From positions 744,001 to 808,000 of the forward strand of contig OZ037856.1 in the NCBI GenBank assembly GCA_964035575.1: a DNA stretch of 64,000 bases, read 5' to 3'. The position numbers and the translations under genes are program-made. Source of the stretch: Rhynchopus sp. YZ270_cl-10 (taxonomy: Eukaryota > Euglenozoa > Diplonemea > Diplonemida > Diplonemidae). Below, one piece after another: positions 50,108 to 59,969 of this stretch. Position 1 is the first letter of the stretch; every line of letters starts with the position of its first letter. The notes below the pieces were generated by a model that was given only the letters and a program-made list of their open reading frames with translations, was not told where the DNA came from and searched no databases.

Positions 50108-52336
50108 ATGGAGAAAAGGGTGTCGTGGGCGGGGGTCAAGCAGAGGAACCCGTTGTCGGAGCTCAACGCATCGTCGCCTCCAAAGGTCGGCGCAACGATG
50201 AACTTTGCGTTGCAGGCGAAGAGGCGGGTGCTGAACGAAAGTCGTCTGTCGTACGTGGCGCACCTTCAGCTGCTGACCTCGACGTTGCGTAGGGCTGACG
50301 CTGTGGCACCCTCGCTGCCTTTCGCACCTGCGCTGGCAGCCTGCGGCCGGTCCTGCTGCCAGCATATCGTGCAATTCGCAAACATTTTAATGCCCTTCCG
50401 TGAAGCCGTAACCTCGGTGCGCCACCAGTACGGCTACGGCGTTGCAGCCTACTTCGGCTTTACCGCTGCACTCTTCTGGATGAACCTTGCAGTTTTCGTC
50501 GTGTACTTCTTCTTTACCATCCTCCCCTGGTATATCGAGTACACAGGTGACACCTATATGGAGCGTGTCGACGCCTGGTATGTTGCGAAGAACTTCATCG
50601 GTGCAAACGGCATCCTCCAAAATGATGCAACCTTCTGTTACTACTCAGGCTACAGCTTCACAGAGGAGGCCTCAGACGGAGGTGGCAGGGTGCCTGACAA
50701 CGGGAGCGCGGGGCCACTGTACACGTTGGGCGTGCTGCTGATCTATCTGTTCCAGGCGTTCTACTTTCTGCTCAAGATTGGCGGCAAGATCAGCAAAATC
50801 AACTTTGCCAGCTACGATGCTACCCTTGGTGTGTGTCACAGTGTCTACTCCTACGACATGACCACCTTCGACCCTGCTAGCGCTACATCCCTTGTCGGGA
50901 GTATCAGAAACGAGCTTGAAACGCTGGAAGGTGCTGTGTACAGGCAGGACAGGCAGAAGTCTATGGATGTAGAGGCAGAGCGCATTGGGTTTCTTTCGTC
51001 ACGCAAGTGCACATTGTACACACACCGCGCGATAGGGATGTGCCTCTCACTCCTCACACTGGGCGCCACATCGACGGCACTCTTCTACATCCTCGAGAAC
51101 ACGGACACGCTGAACAAAGAGTTCCCGTACACAGCAACGTTGTTGGTGTCGCTGATGATGGTCACGTCGCCGTTCTTGATTCGGAAGATCGTTCTCTTCG
51201 AGAAGTGGTTTTCGCCCAAGGTTGTGACAGTGCAGTCTGCCCTCAGGATTTACTTGATCAAGATGTTCAACATCGGCTTCGTTATCTTCTCTGTCTATAG
51301 AAAGTCAATATCAGACAGGGACAGGTGCGTCGAAACGGAGACAGGGTCGCTGCTTCTCCAGCTTTTGATCATCGATTTGATTGTGTCTGTGTTCGGCTAT
51401 GCCTTCCTCCACATTGTGAAGAGGAAGATTTGGGAGAAACGAGGGAAAGGGAAATCGGAGTTCCTGCTTGCAGACTCGCTGTTGGAGTTGGTGTATTCAC
51501 AGTCGCTAATCTGGCTTGGGAGCGTTGTGTGTCCTATCCTTCCCTTTGTGGGATGTGTCTGTCACTTGATCCGGTTCTTTGGGAAGAAGTTTGTTCTCTT
51601 CATTGCCTTTGAGCGGCCTGGTCATACGTCGTTGATGAAGTCTGCGGACGACGTCAACTTCTTTGACGTGTTAATGCTGTTTACATTATTGTTTTGCTTT
51701 GCGCCGATCGGGTACTTCATCCAACGCGAGAGTGAGGTGTGCGGACCACACATCAACAGCACCGCCTTAGAGAGCATTTCCTTTGTGTCCTCTGATGGCG
51801 GCGCAGCGTCGGGGTTTGTTAGCTTCATTTTAAAGCCTATCCCCCTTCTTCTTCTTTCGTTTATTCTTGCGTCTGTTGTGTTTTTGCAGTGGAAGCACAA
51901 AAAACGGAGCACCAGACTTGCATCTCTCAAATACGAGTTGAAGGACCATGAGGCTCGCACCTTCAAGACGCTCCTCCAGCAGTATGTTGCACACACGACG
52001 GAGCAGAAGGAGAACGAGAGTGAGACGATAGGCAGGTCGGGTGGAGGCGACGGTGGACACTTCGTTGCCTCCCGCTTCTGTAATGAGGATCATAGGGGTG
52101 ATGGGGGTGGGGACATCCGTGGGGGTGACGAGGACGCACAGGAAGCGGACGACTCCATGTGTCTCTTAGACGTCAGCAGTGTCGGTGGCTCTCCGCTTGC
52201 CCGTGCAGGGGGGAGTGCAGGTGCAGGCGGGCTGCAGAGCCCACAGCTCCCCGGTACAATGCTTGCCTCATCCCTTCCCGGCTTCGACGCCGCCTTGTCA
52301 GCTATTGTCCAGTCATACAGCAACTCCTCTCCATGA
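50108..52336 (+). CDS. TMC-like (transmembrane channel-like) protein (742 aa)
   Basis: Multipass membrane protein of the TMC family, relatives of the anoctamin/OSCA ion-channel fold. Animal TMC1/2 form the hair-cell mechanotransduction channel. The diagnostic TMC segment is visible: RCVETETGSLLLQLL near residue 407 corresponds to the CWET-x-x-G-x-E motif, and LLELVYSQSLIWLGSVVCPI, followed by LPFVG and FFGKKFVLF near 458-495, matches the family signature. About eight to ten hydrophobic helices are spread from residue 120 to 610. The C-terminal tail is Gly/Asp-rich, low complexity and probably cytosolic. The open frame extends upstream to 49976, but I choose MEKRVSWAGVKQ (50108) because the extra 44 residues are encoded by a pyrimidine tract resembling a 3' splice site. 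No intron in the coding part. Role in this organism is unknown; mechanosensation is only inferred from the family. Confidence 0.87.
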   Translation: MEKRVSWAGVKQRNPLSELNASSPPKVGATMNFALQAKRRVLNESRLSYVAHLQLLTSTLRRADAVAPSLPFAPALAACGRSCCQHIVQFANILMPFREAVTSVRHQYGYGVAAYFGFTAALFWMNLAVFVVYFFFTILPWYIEYTGDTYMERVDAWYVAKNFIGANGILQNDATFCYYSGYSFTEEASDGGGRVPDNGSAGPLYTLGVLLIYLFQAFYFLLKIGGKISKINFASYDATLGVCHSVYSYDMTTFDPASATSLVGSIRNELETLEGAVYRQDRQKSMDVEAERIGFLSSRKCTLYTHRAIGMCLSLLTLGATSTALFYILENTDTLNKEFPYTATLLVSLMMVTSPFLIRKIVLFEKWFSPKVVTVQSALRIYLIKMFNIGFVIFSVYRKSISDRDRCVETETGSLLLQLLIIDLIVSVFGYAFLHIVKRKIWEKRGKGKSEFLLADSLLELVYSQSLIWLGSVVCPILPFVGCVCHLIRFFGKKFVLFIAFERPGHTSLMKSADDVNFFDVLMLFTLLFCFAPIGYFIQRESEVCGPHINSTALESISFVSSDGGAASGFVSFILKPIPLLLLSFILASVVFLQWKHKKRSTRLASLKYELKDHEARTFKTLLQQYVAHTTEQKENESETIGRSGGGDGGHFVASRFCNEDHRGDGGGDIRGGDEDAQEADDSMCLLDVSSVGGSPLARAGGSAGAGGLQSPQLPGTMLASSLPGFDAALSAIVQSYSNSSP

Positions 52337-52952
52337 AAAAGGGCCGTCACATCGCCTGCGGTCTTCCGGCCAGCAGGTACAATTTCCGGGTTACTGAATG
52401 CAAGGGGTGAGGGGTGGGAGGGGTGGGTGTCCGGCTGTGCACTGCAACCCAGACCCAGAAATTCTGGGCTTGGGCACAATAATATTGACGGTCGTTTTGA
52501 CGGGGTGCTGTGGACGTACTGCTATGTGCTTTTTTTTTTATGACAGATGCGGTTCATCTTTCATGGTTTTCCCCTCTCTTCGACGTTGGCTGCGCACCCT
52601 CGAATCTCTCTAAGGGAGGGCTTTTTGTTATCATGCTTTGATTTTTGCTATTTATTACCACTCTATTATGGAGGAGAATGTGTTCAATAGTGAAGATGCT
52701 GTCTGTACGGCAGCTGTACTAAATCAAACAGGTGACGAAATGGGTTGCGCTCAAAATACCTATCTGTTTTCTGTCGTGGTCAGGAAGCTGGTCAGCACAG
52801 ATTTTTATTCTCTTCAGAAGCAAGGTAGAGAATGCTGCCCCCCCACCCCCTCTTCCACACCTCACGTCCCACCCTTTGCATGAACTCGACTGAGATGCGT
52901 TTCAGCACATTTCAACTACTCTTTTCTTTCAAATGATTGTGATTAAGGTGAC

Positions 52953-52990
52953 TCAACACAAGAGACTTCGGTTCATCTGATAAACTTTTC
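52953..52990 (+). repeat. Intron-type hairpin repeat (CTAAGC subfamily, diverged)
   Basis: Plus strand reads AACACAAGAGACTTCGG then TTCATCTGATAAACTTTTC. The trailing motif differs from the best copies by two bases, while the stem is weakened. Confidence 0.65.
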
Positions 52991-53030
52991 TTTGTGCGCT
53001 TTGAGGCACATTCACCTTTAAAGTTTCCCC
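52991..53030 (+). repeat. Intron-type hairpin repeat, compensated stem
   Basis: Perfect stem TGTGC (52993-52997) with GCACA (53006-53010), a stem sequence unlike other copies, around GCTTTGAG. It is followed by TTCACCTTTAAAGTTTCCCC. It begins directly where the preceding copy ends, so two elements lie in tandem. Confidence 0.6.
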
Positions 53031-54089
53031 TCTTTTGCTGCCTGCGACGTACGGTGTCGGCGTTCAGGGTTGTTTGCACTTTAACATTTGACAGTTCATT
53101 TTCTTTTGCAGCCCCTCCAATGCAATAACCTAGACCCAGAGTGAGCACCGTTCCTCTTCCCCCCTCTCCTTGCTTAGCTAACTTCCTTTTTGTTCATGAA
53201 AGCAAAGACTCTCTCATGCCCCATGCATTACCCTGATAAAAAAAAAAAAGAAAAATCGAACACCCTCTTTTTACCCATTTGGACCAAACATGCCAAGGTG
53301 AAACAACCGACACCTCGTAACGTGGAGTGGGGTATCAGGTTTCCATCCCGACAAGCAGAGTGGCCTTCTCTCGGGTTGGCCGTAAAAAAATTAACCAGGT
53401 GTATTTCGGTTACCAGTGTCAGCAACAAGGTGATGACGGAATGTTACACGTGGTCCTCTGAAGTGGGTGGAATGGGTAGGTGGGGTGGGGGCTTAACGTG
53501 AAAAATCAGTTCGCATCAAGATGAACCGTTTGTCGCAGTGTGTCCAGTGGGTTATAGCGCATAGCAGAAAACACCCGAGAGTCTTTGCAGTGTGTGGGGG
53601 GTTGGGTTCTGTTTATGTACGACGTGGTTTCTCGCAAGCGCCGGGGGGGTTGTGCACGGCACAGACAACCGCTGCTGTGTGGGTATGCAACACCGCCTTG
53701 CCTCGTTGTCCACCAGAACTGACAGATTGACCGAGGACTGCGCTACTGTTCCTCCCCACTTCATCACATATTTGCCTGTTTTGTTACAAAAACAGGCATT
53801 TTTTGGAGGGGGTTGCAGGGACGGGGTGGGGATAGGGATAGGGACGCTGCACGGGTTACCTTACCGCTTTGCATCTTGGGGTAGGGTGATACATCCCTGA
53901 CGTCGTTTGTCATGCATGGTGTCATGTGTTGCCTGCAGCCGTACCAAGCATTGACCCTTGCCGCATGGCTTAACATTATGTCTTGCCCCTTGCGTTGCCA
54001 TGAAGGGTGGGAAGCGGTGCAGGATAGGGGAGGTTTGGGATAAACTTGCCCGTGTCGCTTGTTGCCTCAGTGCAGGCGACAACTGCACT

Positions 54090-54200
54090 TATCGGTGGAT
54101 GTCTTGGCTCTGGGATCGATGAAGACCGCAGCTAGACGCGATATTCAATGGGAATTGCAGAAGCATGAGACTCAGCGAGAGGACCATCTTGGGAGGGGGG
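54090..54200 (+). rRNA. 5.8S rRNA-like sequence, isolated, probably partial or diverged
   Basis: The block from about 54090 to 54162 matches the universally conserved 5' half of 5.8S rRNA: CGGTGGATGTCTTGGCTCT, ATCGATGAAGACCGCAGC, GCGATATTCAATGGGAATTG and CAG in order and spacing. The invariant GAAGAACGCAGC carries an A-to-C change. Beyond GAATTGCAGAA the usual GAATCATCGAATCTTTGAAC block is not recognisable. I see no SSU sequence upstream and no LSU sequence downstream within the window. It is therefore either a strongly diverged 5.8S gene outside an rDNA unit or a truncated pseudogene copy. The 3' limit is uncertain. Confidence 0.7.
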
Positions 54201-54834
54201 GAATCGCTCTGAATTTTTAGGTGTCTAAACAACGTGAGGTTGTCTGCCTATCCGCCGTGGATCTGTTCACGCAGCCCTGTCATGGGTGGAAGGGTTTTGC
54301 TTCTCTGCAGACTTTGCCACCTTAGCTCGCATTGTCATGGTTGAATGTAGGTTGACCACTTTGTGGCACATCCTTACTGTTATCATGCAACATTGTGTAG
54401 CCTTTGGGATTGGGTTGGGTGGGGTATGAGTCAGGTGCAAGATCCATGAGAAGTTGGGAGGTACAACCAGGTTGAACCTACCTACACTAGAGAGAGGGGG
54501 TTGTGGACGAGGTGTAGTGTTTCTTGTCAATATGTGGTATGAAGGCTAGGGGGGGTGCTCCGCAGCAGCCAGTCAACCGTTACTTCCCGTTGAACTGTTT
54601 GTGTAGTTGCGGATAGTTCAAATGAGTTGAGCAACAGACGAGTTTGCGGGTTTACGATGAGTTGAGTGCGGCCCTTCGGGTTGACAGACGAGACATCATG
54701 TTCAACTGTCTCGCTGAGGGCGGGGAGGGAAGGGGGGGAATAGAGAGGCATGTGTTCGGAATCAGTTTTCGGGTGATTCCTAATGGGGGGTATTTGCCGA
54801 AGGAACTTTGTGTTCTCCTATGTGGCTCAGTGCA

Positions 54835-54866
54835 GAGAGGCCTAGGTTCATCTTACAAAGCTGCTT
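54835..54866 (+). repeat. Intron-type hairpin repeat (CTAAGC subfamily, partial)
   Basis: Plus strand has GCAGAGAGGCCTAGG then TTCATCTTACAAAGCTGCTTC, matching the loop side and trailing motif of the family. The left stem arm is lost. Acceptor-like CTTTCTGTGCAG follows about 70 nt later. Confidence 0.6.
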
Positions 54867-55529
54867 CTCCTTTGCACTGACCTGAGTTCGCACCGTGGTG
54901 TGATCTCTGGTGTGCTGTGCTTTCTGTGCAGAGATCTCTGCTTTAGGGTTTGATAGGGTTGGGATGGGAGCAGAATGGAAAGAGAACGGACGAGAGCAGT
55001 GTCATTTGAGTGACAGCGTGGTCCGCAGTGTCTGTGTTGCTGAGGGTTGATGAGGCTGGTGAGGCGATCAGGATGCTGGTGGCTGTTCCCCACATGCGTT
55101 GGCGGCGCACTCCTGCACAGGGTTTGTCACCCTACGGAGATGTGACTGCATCCGCATTGTGCGCTCTTGGATTTGCTTTAGGGAGAGCCCTCATTGGGGG
55201 TTCATTTGACATACACGAGAGTGTTTGTTACAAAGCAGTGAATTGGGGTGGGGTTATTTGAGTGTCAAGTGGAGTGTGAATCAGGGTAAGACTGTCGGGG
55301 TTGGAGGGTGAAGGGTGGGTATGGCGTAGAAGAAGTATTGTGAGTTGGTCTCGATCATCTCTTTGCCCGCAACTTGAAAATTTAGTTGTATCAGTGTGCA
55401 CCCGAGGACGAGCTCCTTTTCTTTTCTTGTTGGTCTCTCAGGTTTGGACTGCTGTTTCCAGATGCCGCTATGTTTTTTACCCCCAATTTTTTGTATTTTT
55501 TTTTTTTAAATTGTATTTGTTCATAGACA

Positions 55530-56288
55530 ATGCAAACAGACTTCCTCACATTTACCCTTTTCTTGATGCTGGAGGACACACTTGCCTTGCGTCGGAGCTA
55601 TGCTACTGACACTGAGCTGTTTCTTGGTATCCGCACATGCGAGCTTCTAGAGCCTCCTTCCTTGGCATTGCTGGCACCTCCTCCTCCTCCTCCACCTCCG
55701 CCACCACCACCGGAACCATGCTTTGAAAACCTCGCACCACCCAGCGAGCCGCGAAGCAGGAAACACCACCCCAAACAGCATCGGCTGACCTATTTAGAGC
55801 CGCTCCTTGGGCAGGCACCGTTGGTGGGGATTCCGTTGTCATCGATGAAGGCAACGCCTCGCCAGCAGGGAGGCGCGTATCCACTCCTAGCAGAACGCAA
55901 ACGACCGTCTTCACGTCTCGCCTTCGGTGTCTCTGCTGCCACGGATGAATGCCACATCCTTGCAACCGGATCAGCCTTGCCTCCAAGAGGCAGTGCTCCG
56001 CCCTCCCCTATGTCACTCTTAAAACCAGTTACACCCCGAGATGCAGTCTCGACTGTGTCATGGGAAGACACAGAAGTCAAAGAGGTGACAGCGATTCACC
56101 TCAGCGGTGTATATGGGTCGGCCTGCTTCAGGGAGAAGGAGGATGTGGGAGGGATAAGGGGGGTTGTGGTGCGGCCAGAAGCAGAAACAGAAGCAGCAGT
56201 GCTTCCCACGCAGGTGTATCGGGGGGCGTTGTCGGACAGGGACACTTCCGTGTTGCGCTGTCGGGGGAAAAGCGCGGAGATGTTTTAA
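55530..56288 (+). CDS. Polyproline-containing protein, unknown (240-252 aa)
   Basis: Open frame of 252 codons. An internal Met at 55566 (MLEDTLALRRSYATDT) is the more likely start, since the sequence before it reads through a T-rich tract and an AACAG acceptor-like site at 55537-55541. Residues after LALLAP form a run of about 12 prolines, a potential profilin, SH3 or WW-domain ligand. The rest is Ser/Pro/Arg-rich with no domain I recognise. Codon use is GC-rich in third positions like its neighbours, and antisense frames are shorter. It ends 93 bp before the SET gene start codon. I cannot exclude a missed upstream exon. Confidence 0.55.
   Translation: MQTDFLTFTLFLMLEDTLALRRSYATDTELFLGIRTCELLEPPSLALLAPPPPPPPPPPPPEPCFENLAPPSEPRSRKHHPKQHRLTYLEPLLGQAPLVGIPLSSMKATPRQQGGAYPLLAERKRPSSRLAFGVSAATDECHILATGSALPPRGSAPPSPMSLLKPVTPRDAVSTVSWEDTEVKEVTAIHLSGVYGSACFREKEDVGGIRGVVVRPEAETEAAVLPTQVYRGALSDRDTSVLRCRGKSAEMF
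55676..55715 (+). repeat. CCT/CCA trinucleotide tract encoding polyproline
   Basis: Run of CCT, CCA and CCG codons giving about 12 consecutive prolines in the gene at 55530-56288. The mixture of synonymous codons shows it is not a fresh slippage expansion, which mildly supports selection for the proline run. Confidence 0.75.
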
Positions 56289-56381
56289 ATTGATTGGGGA
56301 TTGGGGGTGTTTGACTTTTGGGCATATGATATGGGGAATTTTTTTCAACGGCAGAAAAGCTATAAAACACAACAAAACAAT

Positions 56382-57797
56382 ATGGCGTCTTTGACAGAAC
56401 AACTTTCGAAGCCAAAGGAGCAGCCGACAAATGAAGGGAACATCGACCAAGAGTCGTTGCCTCCGATGTATCCCATTCCGCCACCAGGGTGGCTGTCTAG
56501 TGAATACGCGGAGTCGCACAAGACGGAGCGCTGTGGGGTGGCCATGCAGGAGGATGCACGGTATGGAAAGCACCTGGTGGCGACCCGCGACTTCGCTGTG
56601 GGTGAGACTGTGGTGGAGGACACTGCGATGCTGCAGGTGTACTGGGACACAGACCACTTCCTGCACTCCCCCATCCACGGCCTGCTTGCAAAGATGAAGG
56701 CACAGTACGGCGAGATGTCGCTCGAGCAGGGCTATGTGCAGATCGTTGCAACCTTCCTTCAGCACTCTCTGCAGGAGACCCGGGCGAGCGGTGCGCAGAT
56801 CTGGGACCTGCTGTCCTTTGCCACACCGATTCTCTTGAAGGAAGACGAAAAGGCGTTACGTGAGGTGAGCCGTGCTATTCATGAGAACATCCCGTCGGCC
56901 TTTGAGGATGTGCTGACGGAGGCCGAGGTGTACCAGCTGTTGCGTGCGTTCGACACGAACAACCTTGCCTGCAGAACAGGCGGCAAGGAGCACTCCTGTG
57001 TGTACCCCTTCGCCCGCCTAGCAGAGCACAACTGCCGTGCAAACTGCGTGTTCTCCTTCCTCGACCACCCTGAGGACGAATGGAACAGCCGCGTCCAGTA
57101 CCACGCCATCGAGCCCATCCACGCAGGCGACCACATCAGCATCTCCTACATCCCCGGCTACAAATGCACCAAAGACAGACGTGCGCTCCTCACCAAGCAG
57201 TACGGCTTCCTCTGCACCTGCCCCTCCTGCGTCACCGAGCCTGATCTCTCACGAGGATTCAAATGCTGGCTCTGCGAAGAAAATAAAGGTGTTATCTCCC
57301 CTCTTGGCAGTGGTGACAAGGATGAGGACTGGACGTGCATGCAATGCGGTGTGATGTGTGAACACGAACGCATTACGGAGTTTCTGGAGCATGAGAAGAA
57401 GCTACGGGTGGTGAAGGCGGATAAGTGGAAGGGGCTGTCACAGCTGATGGGGGACGACTTGATGCACTACACGCATTATCTTAGCTTCCGGAAGCTGGAC
57501 TTCTGGGCGCAGAAGGCGTGGGAGATGAAGGACGGTGAGACCACTGCCAACATGGTCGAGGCGTTGCTCAAGTGTGCCGAGCGTGTCTTCCAGAAGGGTG
57601 ACCCAGTGATAGCACAGTACCACGAATTCATTGCCCAAGTCAGACACGGCATGGGTGAAGCGTATACTGCCAGAGATCATTTCCAACGTGCCTACAAAAT
57701 CAGAGAAGCAATCGGACAGAAGCACACCTACTGGGCAAAGAAGACCTACTACATGGCCTACGACAAGCCGTTGGCAGAGCTCATGGACGGAAAGTGA
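56382..57797 (+). CDS. SET-domain protein lysine methyltransferase-like (471 aa)
   Basis: Likely S-adenosylmethionine-dependent protein methyltransferase of the SMYD-like class. The start is MASLTEQLSK at 56382, 22 nt after a TATAAAAC word; the frame is open upstream to 56301. The N-terminal SET half is YGKHLVATRDFAVGETV (61-77). The catalytic C-terminal half is FARLAEHNCRANC (210-222, in place of NHSC-x-PN), IHAGDHISISYIPGY (246-260, with the SAM/lysine-channel Tyr) and post-SET CTCPSC (278-283). A further CxxC pair follows (295/298 and 319/322), resembling a zinc knuckle. The C-terminus (340-471) is helical and TPR-like, as in SMYD proteins (ARDHFQRAYKIREAIG). No MYND finger is seen between the SET halves, where a helical insert of about 130 residues sits instead. 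The substrate cannot be inferred. Confidence 0.85.
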   Translation: MASLTEQLSKPKEQPTNEGNIDQESLPPMYPIPPPGWLSSEYAESHKTERCGVAMQEDARYGKHLVATRDFAVGETVVEDTAMLQVYWDTDHFLHSPIHGLLAKMKAQYGEMSLEQGYVQIVATFLQHSLQETRASGAQIWDLLSFATPILLKEDEKALREVSRAIHENIPSAFEDVLTEAEVYQLLRAFDTNNLACRTGGKEHSCVYPFARLAEHNCRANCVFSFLDHPEDEWNSRVQYHAIEPIHAGDHISISYIPGYKCTKDRRALLTKQYGFLCTCPSCVTEPDLSRGFKCWLCEENKGVISPLGSGDKDEDWTCMQCGVMCEHERITEFLEHEKKLRVVKADKWKGLSQLMGDDLMHYTHYLSFRKLDFWAQKAWEMKDGETTANMVEALLKCAERVFQKGDPVIAQYHEFIAQVRHGMGEAYTARDHFQRAYKIREAIGQKHTYWAKKTYYMAYDKPLAELMDGK

Positions 57798-58805
57798 TCG
57801 GAAAGGAAGAACCATTTTGATATGGGTTTTTCAGTGGGAGGGAGGGGATCTTTGTTAGAGTCCAAATGAATACCGTGCTTGTATTAATCAATATTATTGA
57901 TACATAAGCACGATATATTTTTTTGAAAGAAAAAGAGAGGGAGAGAGGAGAGAGATACTCCTCGCGTTATTTGCTATCTGCAAATATTATTCATGTTTTT
58001 TTTTTTTTTAATATTGATTTTTAGATTTATTCTTTTCCCCCTACAAAAACAAATCTCATATTGAGGGAAATCCAGAAAGGGAAAAAAGACAACCCTCAAA
58101 AATATATAACCCATAGTTTAACCCTCCGACGAATATTTAGTGTTTTGAGCACAACTGCAGAGTACCATTTCATTTCTTGAGGAATGTAGGAGGATAAACG
58201 ACTAGAACATGGTACGTACCAAAGGCAGCACCCTCCCCCTCCCACCCTTTTGTTTGGCTATATCATCGAACAGTTCATGCGAACAGTGTAGCAACAAAGA
58301 TCTAAGATCAACAAAGAGCAAGAGTACATCGACCATCGATTGGGTTTGGAGGCATCCGCATTCTGTGATGCACAGCTCCACGCTGGATGTTGTCGTAAAG
58401 CAAAGCATGCAGGCCTGCCTGCTGCGTTACGCATATTCTATGTCGCTCGCGATGCCCTGTGCTGGGCTGCAACCTTCGCGAGTCTCAACGGCTAAACCAT
58501 GCGTTACACAGTCCTAAAAAAGCCAGTATTGTATGATATTGGCATCAGAGGAAAGAAAGACACAAATAATAGAAAAGCTCCTGTCGTGGGTGAGCCACAG
58601 GGTTGCAGCTCCGACCTGCCTCGATGCCCCTGGAAGGCTCAATCGCGGGTGCAAGATTTAAAAAAAAACTCCTGACACTTCACAATAATCTCCATTCACA
58701 CACCATTTTGATATTCCACCTTTTCACCTTTCACTCAACATTCCTATCCCTCTCCAGACAGCTCTATTTCCCCTAGCAAATGCCCGACGCCCCTTTCTCT
58801 TTAAC
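57798..58805. other. Intergenic, no gene supported
   Basis: About 1 kb between two plus-strand genes, AT-rich at the left (57880-58150). An open frame at 58209-58517 (102 codons) has no family resemblance. A GC-richer patch near 58580-58660 could be structured but matches no RNA gene I know. Confidence 0.55.
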
Positions 58806-59969
58806 ATGTCTGTCGCAGCACTACGCAGCAAGATCCGAGCTTTAGAGGAGGCAGATGCGGTGCCGGTGCCTATAACGCCTACACCGGCGCCCCCTGCACA
58901 GGCGAAAGAGGAGTATCTGTGGTCCGAGAGCCGTACAAACGAGGTGGAGGCGGCGGTGGTGGCTGCAGAAGCTGAAGCTGCATTGGTGGCAGCACATGTT
59001 AGCGAGCGCAATAAAACGCTTGCAGCACGCGTCGCCGCAATACACACGAAGAAAGCCGACCTGCTATGCCGCCTGGAGGAGGCAGGTGTCAACTCTGACA
59101 TGCTGCGCACGTTGACGACACCAACCGTCCTAGAGGACATTCCCGATGCAGCGGACAATAGGGTCATATGGAACCTAAGCGACTTCAGTGGTGTGGCGCT
59201 GCGCAGGCGCCACCAGCACAACCTTACACAACGCATGCGTGCAACACAACGCACCCTAGAAGAGTACAGCGCTGTCAACGTCCGCGAGCTCTCCTGCTCC
59301 CGCAACGAACAACGCATCCGTTCCGTCGAAGAAGGCTTCGCAACGCTTGCCCGCGAGACACAAATCGAAGACGAGCAGGAACGCTGGGTCTCCATCCGCA
59401 GAGGCGAAGTCCAGCAGCTCGCCGAATCATACACAAAGGAACGCGACAAGGCGAACCGCGAGAACAACGCGCTCCTCCTGCAGGAAGGCAAGCTCCAACA
59501 TGCTGTCATCCAAAGCAGGCTGGAACGTCCACAGGTGGGTCTTCCTGTTACGGGCATTCCTTGCGAAGAGTTCGAAGAGACATCCCCACTACCGGAGACT
59601 GTGGTGGCAGAGCACCCTGTACCGGAGAACCCGCCTGCATGCGTCACCGAAGTGCACATGAGCATCCATGACATTGGGCGAGATCACAAGCACCGTGCGC
59701 TGAAGCTGACAAATGTGCGCAACTGTCTTGAAAAGCAGGCCGCTGCGTGGACCACGCTCTCAGTACAGGTCCAAACGATTCACGAAGAGCTGAAGCAACG
59801 CTCGCAACGTGCGCAAGAGGTCCTACTCTACCTCCTTAAGAACAGAGAGACCGGCCGCAAAGGAATGCTATCAAACACAGCAAAGCAGCGCACCCTGCAC
59901 AGCACCGCCGACAGCTCTCCCCCCGCAGATGCAGAAGTCTCATCTGACGAAGACGAAAAAGACGAATAA
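58806..59969 (+). CDS. Coiled-coil protein with acidic tail, unknown (387 aa)
   Basis: Single-exon frame starting MSVAALRSKIRALEEADA after a pyrimidine-rich leader. Predominantly helical: Ala/Glu-rich segments near residues 40-85, then long charged helices at about 130-245 and 290-355 with heptad-like Leu/Ile/Val spacing. These are separated by a Pro/Glu-rich hinge (about 248-280). The tail ends in SSDEDEKDE. An antisense frame of 316 codons exists but is Ser/Arg/Cys-rich and looks like the shadow of this gene. It may be a cytoskeletal or flagellar-associated coiled-coil protein; I recognise no specific family. Confidence 0.75.
   Translation: MSVAALRSKIRALEEADAVPVPITPTPAPPAQAKEEYLWSESRTNEVEAAVVAAEAEAALVAAHVSERNKTLAARVAAIHTKKADLLCRLEEAGVNSDMLRTLTTPTVLEDIPDAADNRVIWNLSDFSGVALRRRHQHNLTQRMRATQRTLEEYSAVNVRELSCSRNEQRIRSVEEGFATLARETQIEDEQERWVSIRRGEVQQLAESYTKERDKANRENNALLLQEGKLQHAVIQSRLERPQVGLPVTGIPCEEFEETSPLPETVVAEHPVPENPPACVTEVHMSIHDIGRDHKHRALKLTNVRNCLEKQAAAWTTLSVQVQTIHEELKQRSQRAQEVLLYLLKNRETGRKGMLSNTAKQRTLHSTADSSPPADAEVSSDEDEKDE

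Larger units (their letters stand above)
52337..55529. other. Long non-coding stretch with 5.8S-like RNA and hairpin repeats
   Basis: 3.2 kb without a supportable protein gene. It contains two adjacent hairpin repeats (52953-53030) followed by TTTTCTTTTGCAG (ends 53111), a 5.8S rRNA-like stretch (about 54090-54200), and a third hairpin repeat (54835-54866) followed by CTTTCTGTGCAG near 54933. The acceptor-like ends suggest that a plus-strand spliced non-coding transcript, or a long UTR of the TMC gene, may cross this region. Confidence 0.5.

Noticed and set aside
56058-56765. 235-codon minus-strand frame overlapping the polyproline and SET genes
   Set aside because: His/Leu/Pro-rich and spans two plus-strand genes, one of which is clearly a SET protein.
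58209-58517. 102-codon plus-strand frame
   Set aside because: No recognisable family. Could be real, but nothing in sequence or context supports it.
58724-59674. 316-codon minus-strand frame
   Set aside because: Ser/Arg/Cys-rich shadow of the coiled-coil gene on the plus strand, with no recognisable domain.
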